Shown in pieces: positions 38,424 through 47,680 of a DNA stretch of 64,000 bases (its first letter is position 1; the number at the start of each line of letters is the position of its first letter). A program made the translations under genes and the position numbers. Source of the stretch: Paenibacillus endophyticus (lineage in GTDB: Bacteria; Bacillota; Bacilli; Paenibacillales; Paenibacillaceae); assembly GCF_014192395.1 (NCBI RefSeq), contig NZ_JACHXW010000029.1, forward strand, positions 1-64,000, read 5' to 3'. The notes below the pieces were generated by a model. It made no database searches. It was given only the letters and a program-made list of their open reading frames with translations, and was not told the DNA's origin.

Positions 38424-38669
38424 CGGGTAACTATAGCTTCATAATCACCAGGATGAGGCTGCCGGCATAAAACGGCAGCCTCTTGAGCTAACAGGCAGCA
38501 TTCCTATTATGAAGTAATAATAGGTTAGAGAGCTGTTGAATGTGGCTTGTTTGGCATCAGGAACTGTCTGTATGTACACGATTTAAACCTACAGGTTCAG
38601 GACAGGACTCTCCACTCCTATCTATACTTTTGCACTCATATTGAGTGCAAGCCACCTTTCAGGTGGCTT
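38418..38669 (+). repeat. 255-bp non-coding repeat element, copy 1
   Basis: Over 90% alike by eye to 49296-49554. Parts in order: AACTAACGGGTAA; perfect 10-bp hairpin GAGGCTGCCG/CGGCAGCCTC; GCTAACAGGCAG; hairpin CCTATTAT/ATAATAGG; TGGCTTG; CCTACAGGTTCAGGACAGG; hairpin TTGCACTC/GAGTGCAA; and AAGCCACCT/AGGTGGCTT. The last hairpin's T run is replaced by the IS1182 element starting at 38670. No protein is encoded. Confidence 0.8.
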
Positions 38670-40227
38670 CAGGTTGTAGAGAAACCCACCGTTTTTTCAG
38701 AACGATGGGTTTCACTTTGTGTTTCTGCTCCTTTTTTGTAAAGCATGAAAGGGTGGTTTCACCCCTCATGCCCTCCGTTCCAAGTGAAGGGCAATCTTTT
38801 TCATGTTCTGTACCGCTGCGGTCATCAACGCCTGTTCCATTACGTTGTTTAACCCCTGCAAACGGCAATAGCGAAACCCATGGAGCTGTTTAGCATCCGC
38901 GAAGCTTCGCTCAATGGTTTCTTTTCGTTTACGGTACAATCTCTTACCTGACTTACTCAAGCGGTTTAATCGCACTTGCTCTTTACTGTCCTCCCAGATG
39001 TGCCTCGTGACAATCTTTCGCTTGTTAGCAGATCTTGTGCACTTCTCTAGTATGGGACAGTGAGCACATTGTTTAGGATCTGAGGCATAGTGGCGGTAAC
39101 CGTTTCGATCCGTCGTGCGGTAAGCCAGCTCTTGTTGCTGTGGACATCTATATAAATTACGCTCTGCCTCATAAGTAAATTTCCATTTGGGAAGTAGACC
39201 TTGCGTCGGATGGAATCGCCTATGCGCAATCACACCATAGATCTTGCGTTCCTCGAGCCCTTTGCAAATCGGTGTTGTCATATAACCAGAATAGAGTGCT
39301 ACTGCTTCTACTTCAAAACCAAACCGTTTACGTTGGCGGTCCAATCGAGAGAGGTAAGGCACAGAATCATGAACATTGTCGGGCGTTACAAAAACATCCG
39401 TAATGAGGTTGTGTTTCACATCAACGGTACGGTAGTCCAAGTAAAAGAAGCCTTCCGGCTTGCCTTCACGAAACATATATCCACTATCCGGGTCTGTTGT
39501 ATTGACCTTTACCTCTTTTTCTTCGTTCACCTCCTCCCGTGGTTTTAGCACTTTTTTCCTTGCGATTTACGATCTGCTTTTACCGCCGCATTCAGTTCAT
39601 CCACATAATCACGTGTGTTATGTTGCACTTGTTCACTTGTGAATTTGTGTTTATTCGCATTGGCTTTTACGTGAGTTGAATCGGAGATAAGCACACGCCC
39701 ACCAATCATTCGATGCGACACAGCTTGGAGTACAATGTCATCGAATATGTCTTGAAACACGGATGTTTCTTTAAACCGATTACTGCGGTACCAGCTAATC
39801 GTCGTGTGATCAGGTACCCGATCAGCTAGTCCTAAACCAAGAAACTAACGATATGTAATATTCGTTTGAACTTCACGTTCCAGTTGGCGCTCAGAACGGA
39901 TGCCATAGAAATAACCAAGGAAAATCATCTTAAAGAGTACCAGCGGATCAATAGCTGGACGACCATTATCTTGGCTGTAGAGATGACGGACCTTTTCATC
40001 AATAAAAGAGAAGTCGATATACTTATCGATTTTACGAAGCATGTGCTCAGCAGGTACGAGGTCCTCGATTGAAACCAGTTCATAATTTTGTTGTTTATTT
40101 CGATTAGAACGCAACATGAGCAACACCATCCGTTTGTTTGATCACTATAAAAATATTATATTAACGCGGTGTCGTGTTAAAATAATTGTATACAAAAGAA
40201 GGCTGTCGATACTTTCTCGACAGCCTG
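38670..40227 (-). mobile_element. IS1182-family insertion sequence (inactive)
   Basis: Bounded by imperfect terminal inverted repeats: CAGGTTGTAGAGAAA at 38670 and, on the other strand, CAGGCTGTCGAGAAA ending at 40227 (13 of 15 match). Length about 1.56 kb, usual for IS1182. It sits in the terminator T run of repeat copy 1. I could not identify a target-site duplication. The transposase is inactivated (next entry). Confidence 0.75.
38766..40129 (-). pseudogene. IS1182-family transposase with nonsense, frameshift and lost catalytic Asp
   Basis: The minus-strand parts together give a full-length transposase: N-terminus with LVPAEHMLRKIDKYIDFSFI and GRPAIDPLVLFKM; DSTHVKANANKHKF with the first catalytic Asp; DPDSGYMFREGKPEGFFYLD; and RSFADAKQLHGFRYCRLQG with the catalytic Glu region. 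Three lesions are visible: a TAG where Trp is expected (TYR-stop-FLGLGLADRVP, about 39845); a frameshift near 39548 after GKK; and VALYSGY where the family has VALDSGY, removing the second Asp. The copy cannot transpose by itself. Confidence 0.9.
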
Positions 40228-40228
40228 A

Positions 40229-40253
40229 CCCGACCTCATGAAGTCGGGTTTTT
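40229..40253 (+). terminator. Rho-independent terminator beside the insertion sequence
   Basis: CCCGAC/GTCGGG stem with an 8-base loop and TTTTT. Further right lies GAGCTAACTGGCAGG (about 40292), one of the dispersed GCTAACnGGCAG tags. Otherwise 40254-40446 is empty. Confidence 0.65.
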
Positions 40254-40446
40254 GCATTTGTAATATTTGATAAGGCGAATCTTTTTGTTGAGCTAACTGG
40301 CAGGATAGTTCCAAAATGTTGTGAAATTTAAACAATGACTACATTGATAATCCAATGGGAATAAAACGGGTTTGATTGTATCTGGAGGAACGTTGATCTG
40401 GCTGTCGTTCCTGACAGGAGGATTTGGATTAATAGATTAAAGTCGA

Positions 40447-40475
40447 AGAGGGACTAGTCTGCAGTCCCTCTTTTT
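40447..40475 (+). terminator. Rho-independent terminator
   Basis: 9-bp stem AGAGGGACT/AGTCCCTCT, 7-base loop, TTTTT. Points rightward, towards the 3' end of the amidohydrolase gene; no obvious gene is terminated by it now. Confidence 0.6.
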
Positions 40476-40562
40476 GACGATTTTACGATCAGCAACGGTA
40501 TTATCATCTCCGGTTCGCTCATCGTTCGCATTGACGACATTGTACAGGGAGATTGAACCCGA

Positions 40563-41873
40563 TTAACCTAGTTGCTGCGAACCATTGAACCACACGGATG
40601 AGATCGACAACGTATCCGAGATATTGGTTGTCGGATCACCGTTTACGAGAATAAGGTCAGCGCGCGCACCTTCGGTAATACGGCCGCGATCGTGAAGACC
40701 AAAGCAACGAGCCGGTTTGGAAGTAGCCGACTGAAGAGCTTCAATTGGAGTGAACCCGGCCTTCACCAGCAGCTGCATTTCGTGGTGGACACTTGCTCCG
40801 TGAGCAAGGCCGCCAAGGTTCGGAACAGGAACCGGCGCAACATCCGTCCCTACCAGAATATCAACTCCCGCACGGTGAAGATCCATCACATTCTTAAAGC
40901 TGTTCTCCATATTGCCTTGCGGGAACGTATTGAAGCTTGAGTTCAAAATACCGATCCAATCCGAACTTAATTTGGAATGAACACGCGGATCATTCGCCAA
41001 CTCCGATGCCGGTTTCCCAACAATAGATGAGTTCAACACCAAGCACGGTGTAACAAAAGCGCCTGAATCCGCTATGGATTTCACCAACTCGGACGTGTAC
41101 TCGGGTCTGTCGATAAACAAGTGGCCCAAACCGTCGACTCCAAAATCGATGGCTGCTTGCGATGAAAGAGCCGTCAAGACGTGGGCGATGACCAGTTTAT
41201 CGAACTTGTGGGCTTCTGTCACTGCTGTTTTTAGAATTTCGTCGCTTAGTACAGGCAGGCCAGGTGCACCCATGACCGTCCCTTCTTCAATCATGATCTT
41301 AATGTAGTCGGCACCATTCACCACTTGAGTATGCACATGTTTAATCGCTTCTTCCACCGTTGTCACTTGCGGTATTTCATCGTGATCGTGAGCGTATGCG
41401 GCCAACATCGCTTCCCGGTCTTCCTCCGATAACTTCTCTAGCTCCCTTAATACGAATTCCGGTATTTCATCCCCATCCGGAAGCAATTCATCGGGGTGTC
41501 CGCCTGGAGCGGTGATTGCTGTGCCGGCAGAACGGACGTCTGCAACGTCATCCACATTTTTCAACTGGATCTCGCGTCCTCTTTTCGTAAAATCGCCGTT
41601 CATTTCGAGTTCTGTCGTAACGCCGAATTTTAAGGCATCTCGTAATCCGCCAATTGAGGTGTGGACATGTGCATCAATCAGACCGGGCATTAAAGTCGCA
41701 TTTTCCCCATCGATAATCGTTGCATCGGCCGGAAGGTCTCCGCCCACTGCAATAATGGACTCCCCTTTGATGACAACATGTCTTGACGCAATAATTTGTT
41801 CTCCATCAAAAATACGTACATTTGTAATCGCCGTAACTTGTTCTAACGCTGCATTTTGAGTTATCTTCTCCAT
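40563..41873 (-). CDS. Amidohydrolase family protein (imidazolonepropionase/prolidase-like)
   Basis: 436-residue metal-dependent hydrolase of the amidohydrolase superfamily. Motifs: AHVH metal site in LMPGLIDAHVHTS, GADYIKIMIEEG (possible metal-bridging Lys), IAHVLT and GLGHLF (His ligands) and LVGTDVAP (Asp). The C-terminus SATSKPARCFGL...GARADLILVNGDP is typical. The start with MEKITQN is used because TTGGAGGA lies about 8 bases upstream; an earlier in-frame TTG adds 11 residues. It diverges from a MarR gene across a 155-base gap with a palindrome, so MarR probably controls it. It may hydrolyse an antibiotic-like, peptide or heterocyclic compound; the substrate is unknown. Confidence 0.88.
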   Translation of the reverse strand: MEKITQNAALEQVTAITNVRIFDGEQIIASRHVVIKGESIIAVGGDLPADATIIDGENATLMPGLIDAHVHTSIGGLRDALKFGVTTELEMNGDFTKRGREIQLKNVDDVADVRSAGTAITAPGGHPDELLPDGDEIPEFVLRELEKLSEEDREAMLAAYAHDHDEIPQVTTVEEAIKHVHTQVVNGADYIKIMIEEGTVMGAPGLPVLSDEILKTAVTEAHKFDKLVIAHVLTALSSQAAIDFGVDGLGHLFIDRPEYTSELVKSIADSGAFVTPCLVLNSSIVGKPASELANDPRVHSKLSSDWIGILNSSFNTFPQGNMENSFKNVMDLHRAGVDILVGTDVAPVPVPNLGGLAHGASVHHEMQLLVKAGFTPIEALQSATSKPARCFGLHDRGRITEGARADLILVNGDPTTNISDTLSISSVWFNGSQQLG

Positions 41874-41921
41874 TTGAAATTCCTCCAATGTGTTTGTTTG
41901 TAACAATTCGAAGTATAACTA

Positions 41922-41933
41922 TTAGAACTCTAA
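41922..41933. promoter_or_regulatory. Putative MarR operator
   Basis: TTAGA-AC-TCTAA, an inverted repeat in the divergent gap between the amidohydrolase and MarR genes. Related TTAGnnTTCTAA-like bases recur at about 41998-42010. MarR proteins bind such palindromes in divergent promoters; the assignment is inferred. Confidence 0.45.
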
Positions 41934-42028
41934 CTGTCAATAAACTAAGTTTTTTGACATGCGTATAGAATCACTGTATAGTTTGGTTACTTACAATTAG
42001 CTTTCTAACAATTTCAGGAGGGACGATC

Positions 42029-42457
42029 ATGCATTCACGAAAGGATACGCCTTATTTGGATTTGTTTCAGATTATCGGTCTTAAATTAAAGAAAAGAGCG
42101 GACGAGAGTATAAAGGAACTAGGGTTAAACGCTCAACAAGGAAAAGTAATCGACTATATTTACGAGAACCAAGATAATCATATTATTCAAAAGGACCTTG
42201 CAGATCGGTTTCATGTTCGTGGGGCTAGTATTACAAGCATGCTTCAAGGTCTAGAGCAAAAAGGGTTCATCGAGCGCAAAATCCCGGCCAATAATGAACG
42301 GCAAAAAAATATATATGTATTGCCAAAAGCGATTGAGTTGATTGAAGGATTTAATGACTCATTCCAAAAGGTGGAGGATGAAATCGTTCAAGCCCTTACT
42401 GACGAGGAGAAGCAAATCTTAAAGAAATTGTTGATCAAAATCAATGAGCGCATATAA
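42029..42457 (+). CDS. MarR family transcriptional regulator
   Basis: 142 residues, the usual MarR size. Winged helix-turn-helix about 30-100: IIQKDLADRFHVRGASITSM as helix-turn-helix, GFIERKIPANNERQKNIYVL as the wing with the family's D/N-x-R motif. A ribosome site GGAGGGACG lies upstream of the ATG. It is divergent from the amidohydrolase gene and is likely its repressor. Small-molecule ligand unknown. Confidence 0.93.
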   Translation: MHSRKDTPYLDLFQIIGLKLKKRADESIKELGLNAQQGKVIDYIYENQDNHIIQKDLADRFHVRGASITSMLQGLEQKGFIERKIPANNERQKNIYVLPKAIELIEGFNDSFQKVEDEIVQALTDEEKQILKKLLIKINERI

Positions 42458-42480
42458 AGAAGAGGATTCCCCATGAGGCT

Positions 42481-42582
42481 ATGGAGACATTTACAAATTT
42501 AAATACGCTTGTCCCAGTTGGGGAGCATTTAAAACAGCAAGAAATGAACAATCCATATGGTGCATCAAATAATATTCCTTAA
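42481..42582 (+). CDS. Unrecognised 33-residue open frame
   Basis: ATG 42481 to TAA 42582 (METFTNLNTLVPVGEHLKQQ...). No family recognised and no strong ribosome site; it may be the start of a decayed gene downstream of marR. Noted for completeness. Confidence 0.15.
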   Translation: METFTNLNTLVPVGEHLKQQEMNNPYGASNNIP

Positions 42583-42672
42583 TAACAAGATCAAAACTAA
42601 AAGATCAAGAGTGTACAAATAAGCTTTAAGCTCCCTTTGTACGATATGATTTTCTAACGAATGCTCGCTTAT

Positions 42673-42873
42673 TCACAGGATTTCGCCCGGTTGGATATAG
42701 ATGTAAGACAAAGAGGGGGACTCCGTAGTAGACATCGGCAACATGAAGGCGCACGGGAATAGAGGGGCACGTGCGACATGCGTTTGCTGGGCGATGTCGA
42801 TCCCGACTACTAAATGCTGAGCAGTAATTTTTTCAATGAGTTGATTTTGTCTCACTTGCGATTTAAACTTCAT
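42673..42873 (-). pseudogene. IS110-family transposase, N-terminal relic
   Basis: Minus-strand frame reading KFKSQVRQNQLIEKITAQHL then VVGIDIAQQTHVARA, the start of an IS110-type (DEDD) transposase with the first catalytic Asp in GIDIAQQTHVA. The match ends after ~36 residues and the rest of the gene is absent. It is a different IS110 subgroup from the copy at 45806. Confidence 0.75.
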
Positions 42874-43002
42874 AATAGAGCGTCCTCCTGGATGATGGAA
42901 TTTTTAGGGCTATGACCCGTTGCGTACTTCCATCGTACCGAGGCGCTCATTTTTTTGCAAAGCTGATAATTAACGCTCTACAGGAATGCTAAAGCTTTGT
43001 TA

Positions 43003-43033
43003 GCGGCAGATCTCATTTAGGGATCTGCCGCTA
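43003..43033. other. Perfect 11-bp hairpin
   Basis: AGCGGCAGATC/GATCTGCCGCT with a 9-base loop and no clear T run, in the 430-base gene-poor stretch 42874-43311. Could be a degenerate terminator or part of a lost element. Confidence 0.4.
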
Positions 43034-43182
43034 TTCCACTATCGGGGAGGATAAATGAATTTTGTGAATATACTTCAGGTATGCGAACGATAAATAAATA
43101 AGTTTAACTTTAAAGATTAAAGACGTGCTACAGTCTTCAGAGTTCACTGAATTCGTTAAAGGAAGTACGATAGCAGTAAAAA

Positions 43183-43230
43183 GAGGTCGAACCAGTAAGT
43201 TCTGGTGACCTCAAATCCGATCGGTTAGGT
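43183..43230 (+). repeat. GAGGTC-hairpin repeat, copy 1
   Basis: GAGGTCGAACCAGTAAGTTC then TGGTGACCTC folds into a long hairpin; the same hairpin plus the flank CGATyGG..AGG occurs at 47219. Confidence 0.6.
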
Positions 43231-43311
43231 TATGAATTCATGATAGTTATAACCGGGCTAAAGAACAGGGAATCTTGTTAGGACTGAATGACATCCAATG
43301 CAAGTGACGAT

Positions 43312-44331
43312 CTATTCTTTAGTGCTAAGTGACAACAAGTGTTTTAGATTGTCATCAATAAATTGATTATCGGCACTGTTGATTCCACGACCGGCAAAAT
43401 GGCCCCAGATCGATTGGATTGGTTTCAAGACAGCATTAGGTATACGCTTAGCTTCGTATTCATTATCGTCCGCTGTGCAGAAGAGATCCGTGCTTCCCGG
43501 CATGATACAGGCAAGAGCTTTTATGCTCTGAAGTGCTTTATCAAAGTCTCCGTTATAGGAGGGGTTTACACTGATATCTGCATGTTGGCCTGTCCATAAC
43601 ATTGCCAGAACATTATGAGGATCCATATTCATAAAGCTAACTTCCCAGACACCAGCAACAAAATCCTCCAATGTGTCAAATCCCATCTCACGGTAAAGCT
43701 CTTCTCTATAAAACGCATGTGATAGTCCCCATCCCGCATACACCCGACCAACGGCACGCATGTCTGTAAAACTTAGTTGGTTTAATTTACTTGAGTCGAA
43801 GCCGACTGCAGATAGCAGTGAGGCTTTTACACCTTCCAGCACTACATATGTGTGAGGCCAAGGTTTGGCGATGCCTCCGAATGGAGCGATTCGTTCGACC
43901 ATCTCCGGGTAACTTGCCCCCCATTGAAATGCCTGAATGCCGCCCATCGACCACCCGACGACGAGAGCAATCTTTTGAATACCGAACTTTTCGGACAGCA
44001 GTTGGTGCTGGAATCGAACGTTATCATAGATGGTTGCCTGTGGGAAGTTAGCCCGATCAAATGGAGGAGGCGTGTTACTGGGAGAGGAAGATAGCCCATT
44101 GCCCAGCAAATTGGGAACGATAATAAAATATTTCTCTGGATCGAGTGCCATCCCGCTGCCAATGAGCCATTCATTCTGAACATGCTGATCCCCAAAAGCC
44201 GTTGGATAGACAATAACATTATCCTTCTGTTCATTTAATTTCCCGTATGTTTTATAAGCAAGAAAAGCATTTGGTAACGTTACTCCTGATTGTAAGAGTA
44301 CATCACCCAAATTAAAAATTTCATAGTCCAT
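43312..44331 (-). CDS. MetX-like alpha/beta-fold hydrolase or acyltransferase
   Basis: 339 residues of the alpha/beta hydrolase fold, related to homoserine O-acetyltransferase. Nucleophile Ser in GWSMGG, Asp in PGSTDLFCTADDN, His in SIWGHFAGRG. N-terminal LPNAFLAYKTYGKLN and NVIVYPTAFGD match MetX-like hydrolases that lack true acetyltransferase activity. The start MDYEIF is preferred since GGGAG lies 10 bases before it; ATG 44364 is an alternative. Divergent from a LysR gene across about 140 bases, so LysR is its likely regulator. Confidence 0.85.
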   Translation of the reverse strand: MDYEIFNLGDVLLQSGVTLPNAFLAYKTYGKLNEQKDNVIVYPTAFGDQHVQNEWLIGSGMALDPEKYFIIVPNLLGNGLSSSPSNTPPPFDRANFPQATIYDNVRFQHQLLSEKFGIQKIALVVGWSMGGIQAFQWGASYPEMVERIAPFGGIAKPWPHTYVVLEGVKASLLSAVGFDSSKLNQLSFTDMRAVGRVYAGWGLSHAFYREELYREMGFDTLEDFVAGVWEVSFMNMDPHNVLAMLWTGQHADISVNPSYNGDFDKALQSIKALACIMPGSTDLFCTADDNEYEAKRIPNAVLKPIQSIWGHFAGRGINSADNQFIDDNLKHLLSLSTKE

Positions 44332-44474
44332 CGTATAGTCGCTCCCTTCAAAATGAAAAACCACATGTTCACTGTGATCTCTTGTGCTCAGTATAGAGCT
44401 GTGATACTCTCAATAAAAGTGAATAGAATTCAAAGTAGCATTCAATAAAATTGAAAGATGAAGGGGAGCATCGG

Positions 44475-45410
44475 ATGGAATTGCGTCAACTGAATACGTT
44501 TTGTACGGTTGCAACAACATTGAATTTCACGCGGGCAGCAGAAGTGCTGAGCTACGTTCCTTCCAACGTCACGATGCAAATTAAAGCATTGGAAGATGAG
44601 CTAGGTGTTCGCCTCTTTGATCGATTGGGCAAGCAACTCGCGCTCACAACTGCGGGTAAACGCTTTTTAACACACGCCAAAGGCGTTCTTGAAAAAATGG
44701 ACGAAGCTCGCAGTGCTGTCCATGATAATGAAAAACTAAGTGGTACCTTAACGATAAGTGCGAATGAGGTTATTTGCTCCTACCGGCTTCCACCTGTCTT
44801 CCAACGGTTTCGTTCGCAGCATCCGGGAGTTCGTCTAATCTTCCGGTCAGTTCCGAATCAAGAGCTCAAGCAAACGCTCTTTGAGGGAACCGCGGATATT
44901 GTTTATATGTTGGATGAACCCATTCGCTCGAGTGGACTTTCCGTGGAACCTTTGCTGGAAGAACATTTCCGATTGTTAGCTGCTCCAGATCACCCACTCG
45001 CCAATCGAACTGTGCTTCAGTTGGAAGATTTTCACGGAGAAGTTTTCCTGACGAATGAAAAGGGGTGTCCTTATCGGACTATGTTTGATCGATCATTTGA
45101 GAAAGAGGGCATTGATAGCATTACATATTTAGAGTTTCAAAGTGCTGAAGCCATTAAACAATGTGCAATTTCAGGAATCGGTATTGCCTTTCTTCCTGAG
45201 ATCGTCGCGGAATCCGAAGTTAAACGCGGAGAACTTGTTGTCCTCCCATGGCAAATTCCGGACTTGCAGATATTTACACAGATGTTGTGGCATAAAGACA
45301 AGTGGCTTTCACCAATCATGTTATCTTTCATAGAAGCAACCAGCGCAGTTTTTGGTTCACAGAGTGAGAAACTAGGTTTTACGACCAAGGGCAAGAACTT
45401 AACTCCATAA
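44475..45410 (+). CDS. LysR family transcriptional regulator
   Basis: 311 residues. N-terminal helix-turn-helix: MELRQLNTFCTVATTLNFTR, AAEVLSYVPSNVTMQIKALE, DELGVRLFDRLGKQLALT, followed by a type 2 periplasmic-binding effector domain. ATG 44475 follows AGGGGAGC by 6 bases and fits the family start. It faces away from the MetX-like gene, the classic LysR arrangement. Effector unknown. Confidence 0.94.
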   Translation: MELRQLNTFCTVATTLNFTRAAEVLSYVPSNVTMQIKALEDELGVRLFDRLGKQLALTTAGKRFLTHAKGVLEKMDEARSAVHDNEKLSGTLTISANEVICSYRLPPVFQRFRSQHPGVRLIFRSVPNQELKQTLFEGTADIVYMLDEPIRSSGLSVEPLLEEHFRLLAAPDHPLANRTVLQLEDFHGEVFLTNEKGCPYRTMFDRSFEKEGIDSITYLEFQSAEAIKQCAISGIGIAFLPEIVAESEVKRGELVVLPWQIPDLQIFTQMLWHKDKWLSPIMLSFIEATSAVFGSQSEKLGFTTKGKNLTP

Positions 45411-45496
45411 CTGAAAAGGTTAAGAACATGGACCTATGTCGATTAGAATATTAATCTGTTTCGTTAAGCTAACTGGGAACGTTTGTTAAACGCACC

Positions 45497-45552
45497 ATGG
45501 AGCAGTTGCAATTGGCAAACTGCTCCATTTTTTCATTACGCTAACTGGCAGA
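45497..45552 (+). repeat. Hairpin-terminator module with GCTAACTGGCAG tag
   Basis: 11-bp stem ATGGAGCAGTT/AACTGCTCCAT followed by a T run and then GCTAACTGGCAG. A second tag, GCTAACTGGGAACG, lies before it at about 45466. It can end the LysR transcript. The rest of 45553-45805 is empty of recognised genes. Confidence 0.65.
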
Positions 45553-45805
45553 ATAGCAAGTCGACGATCGGGAAGTGTGATCGCGAAATTAGGACCAGGC
45601 CGTCGTAAAGCATACAAGGATAGCGGGATGATTCATTGTGTTAATCAACAACTGGTGATTCAAGAGTTTTATCTGATACCAGCTAATAGCCTGTCAATAT
45701 TTAAATATTAATGAAGTGAAACAAGGGTGCTATACTGGTAAAAATGCATGACAAATAACCGTCCCATAGAATTTGGGAAGGTTTTCCTCAATATCTAAAC
45801 GTTGC

Positions 45806-47012
45806 TTATTCAGTCAAGCGGAAAGGTTCTTTCTTGGTCAAAATCGCATATATCCAATGGATCAGTCTATTTACACAAGCGATTACGGCTACTTTAAATA
45901 GTTTGCCTTCTGTACGCTTTTTGTCGTAATAAGCTCTTATTCTCTTGTTACGTGAGCCTTTCAGTCCACACCTTACAGCTTGATATAAGGCTGTCCGAAG
46001 CCTTCTAGAACCACGTTTGGTGATTTTATTTCGGGTTTCTGTAAACTTGCCGGAAGAAAAGACGCTTGGATCAATCCCAGCAAACGCAACCAGCTTCTTC
46101 GCGTGATCGAACCGATCAATTTCTCCGACCTCAGCTAAAATTGTTGCAGCAATTTTGGTGCCAATGCCGGGTATCGATTGGATTAAATCATACTCTAGTA
46201 ATTCTTCAGCCAGGGTCTCTATCGATTTATCAAGTTTCGTTAGATGTTCCTGGTACTGAAGAAGTAAATTAATAAACAGCTCTAATGAGATTAAATGACT
46301 CGGAAATACGGTCTCCCTGAAGGGATTTCGCTTTGCTGCAGCCATTAGTTTCTGTGCCCGTTCTAGCGACCACCGGTTCGAGACGACATGCCCAACAAGG
46401 CGTTGTATGTTGGCCGTAACGTTTTCCTCGGACATCGCTAGCACGGATTGAGACGTTGGATACGAAGCCAGGAAACGAAGCGACACCTTAGAATAAAGGT
46501 CGCCAAACACGCCATGATACTCAGGAAAGACTTGATCCAGTACTGCTTGAAACTGCAACTTTACCTGGACATATATTTCAGTCAGTGACTCATGTTGCCG
46601 TGTCAGGTAACGCAGATTCATTAGATACTGACCCCCGTTTTTTGTAAGGCTATAGTTCTTCTTTGTAGAACATTTCACCCAACTGGTATGCGTCAGCAAC
46701 ATCCGTTTTCACCTTACGTAAATTCATCTTTTTCGCTTGGTGTGAAATTAATGGATTGATAACGATATACAGATATTGATGCTCATCTAGAAACTGAATA
46801 ACCGGACTATGATAATGGCCAGTTGCCTCTAACACAACGGCCGGACGCTGTCCGGTATAGGATTCTACGCCTTGAGCATAACGGAGAAAGGACGCAAGTC
46901 CCTCAAGATTGTGCTCAAACTTGAAGGTCTTTCCAAAGGGCATTCCTCGTTCTGAAAAAGCTTGTGCATGACTTTCCCCTTTAGATATATCCAAACCAAT
47001 GACAGGATTCAT
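45806..47012 (-). pseudogene. IS110-family transposase with nonsense and frameshift
   Basis: Together the two minus-strand frames give a full IS110 transposase of about 400 residues: NPVIGLDISKGESHAQAF, VVLEATGHYH and KTDVADAYQLGEM supply the DEDD residues, and the C-terminal transposase_20 part has IQSIPGIGTKIAATILAEVG and KLVAFAGIDPSVFSSGKF. The frame is broken by a TAG after MFYKEEL and a shift in the A/G run just beyond it (about 46640-46650). AAGGAGTGG precedes the start. Apart from these two lesions the gene reads intact, so inactivation looks recent. Confidence 0.9.
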
Positions 47013-47218
47013 TAAACCACTCCTTATCTTATTTTCACCGGCAACCCCTAGCCTTCTTGTCGTCCACATTATCGCATGTGATTCGGGATCATAGTCCCAA
47101 CCAGCCTAATCATGGTTTAACAAATAGGGGGGATGAACTGTATAGCTCTCGGGATCTAGCTCCCACGGGCAGAAACGTTCGATCCCCGGCTACCGCTATC
47201 TTACGACCACACAAAAAT

Positions 47219-47265
47219 GAGGTCTACCAGAAAGATCTGGTGACCTCATAATACGATTGGGCAGG
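47219..47265 (+). repeat. GAGGTC-hairpin repeat, copy 2
   Basis: GAGGTCTACCAGAAAGATCT then GGTGACCTC forms a hairpin almost the same as at 43183, followed by CGATTGGGCAGG. Confidence 0.6.
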
Positions 47266-47333
47266 ATAATGCTAAATATATGTGAGATAAATCATTAAAA
47301 ACGAGGGACGAGGAACGATAGTTCAATAAAAAC

Positions 47334-47384
47334 AATGAAGCAGCCGACCACAATGATCGGCTGCTTCATTGCGCTAACGGACTG
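47334..47384 (+). repeat. Hairpin module with GCTAACGGACTG tag
   Basis: Perfect 14-bp stem AATGAAGCAGCCGA/TCGGCTGCTTCATT with a 9-base loop, then GCGCTAACGGACTG. Same build as at 45497 and as the 5' part of the 255-bp repeats. Bases 47385-47626 hold no gene. Confidence 0.65.
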
Positions 47385-47626
47385 AATATGTAAATAGCAC
47401 CATATGACAAACTACAACCGTTGGTCGTTTTCTGAACGCGCTGCTCCCAGTGAGCGGTGGAGTGATACGTTTCGGCACCCTGTTGAATGCTTTGACTTTG
47501 TTATAATTTGCGATTTCCGATCTTTATGGGTGAAATTCTCATGTTGCCAATCGCTAACGATGAGGTAGAAAGTTTTTTTCTCATTAAACTAGGAACTTCG
47601 TCTATGAATCTAGTTAACTGCCTATC

Positions 47627-47653
47627 ACAACTTAGTTGCAATAACATATGATA
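47627..47653 (+). promoter_or_regulatory. Sigma-K-like promoter of the collagen-like genes
   Basis: CATATGATA at 47645 fits the sigma-K -10 pattern CATAnnnTA, and an AC lies 16 bases upstream, as in sigma-K -35 boxes. It would place expression in the late mother cell, fitting spore-surface proteins. Short motifs like this can occur by chance. Confidence 0.4.
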
Positions 47654-47680
47654 AGGCATCTGTATCGGGAGGTGTAGTTA

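Noticed and set aside
46630..46710. Programmed frameshift in the IS110 transposase
   Set aside because: An A/G run is present, but a TAG also interrupts the first frame and IS110 elements normally have a single uninterrupted gene, so decay is more likely.
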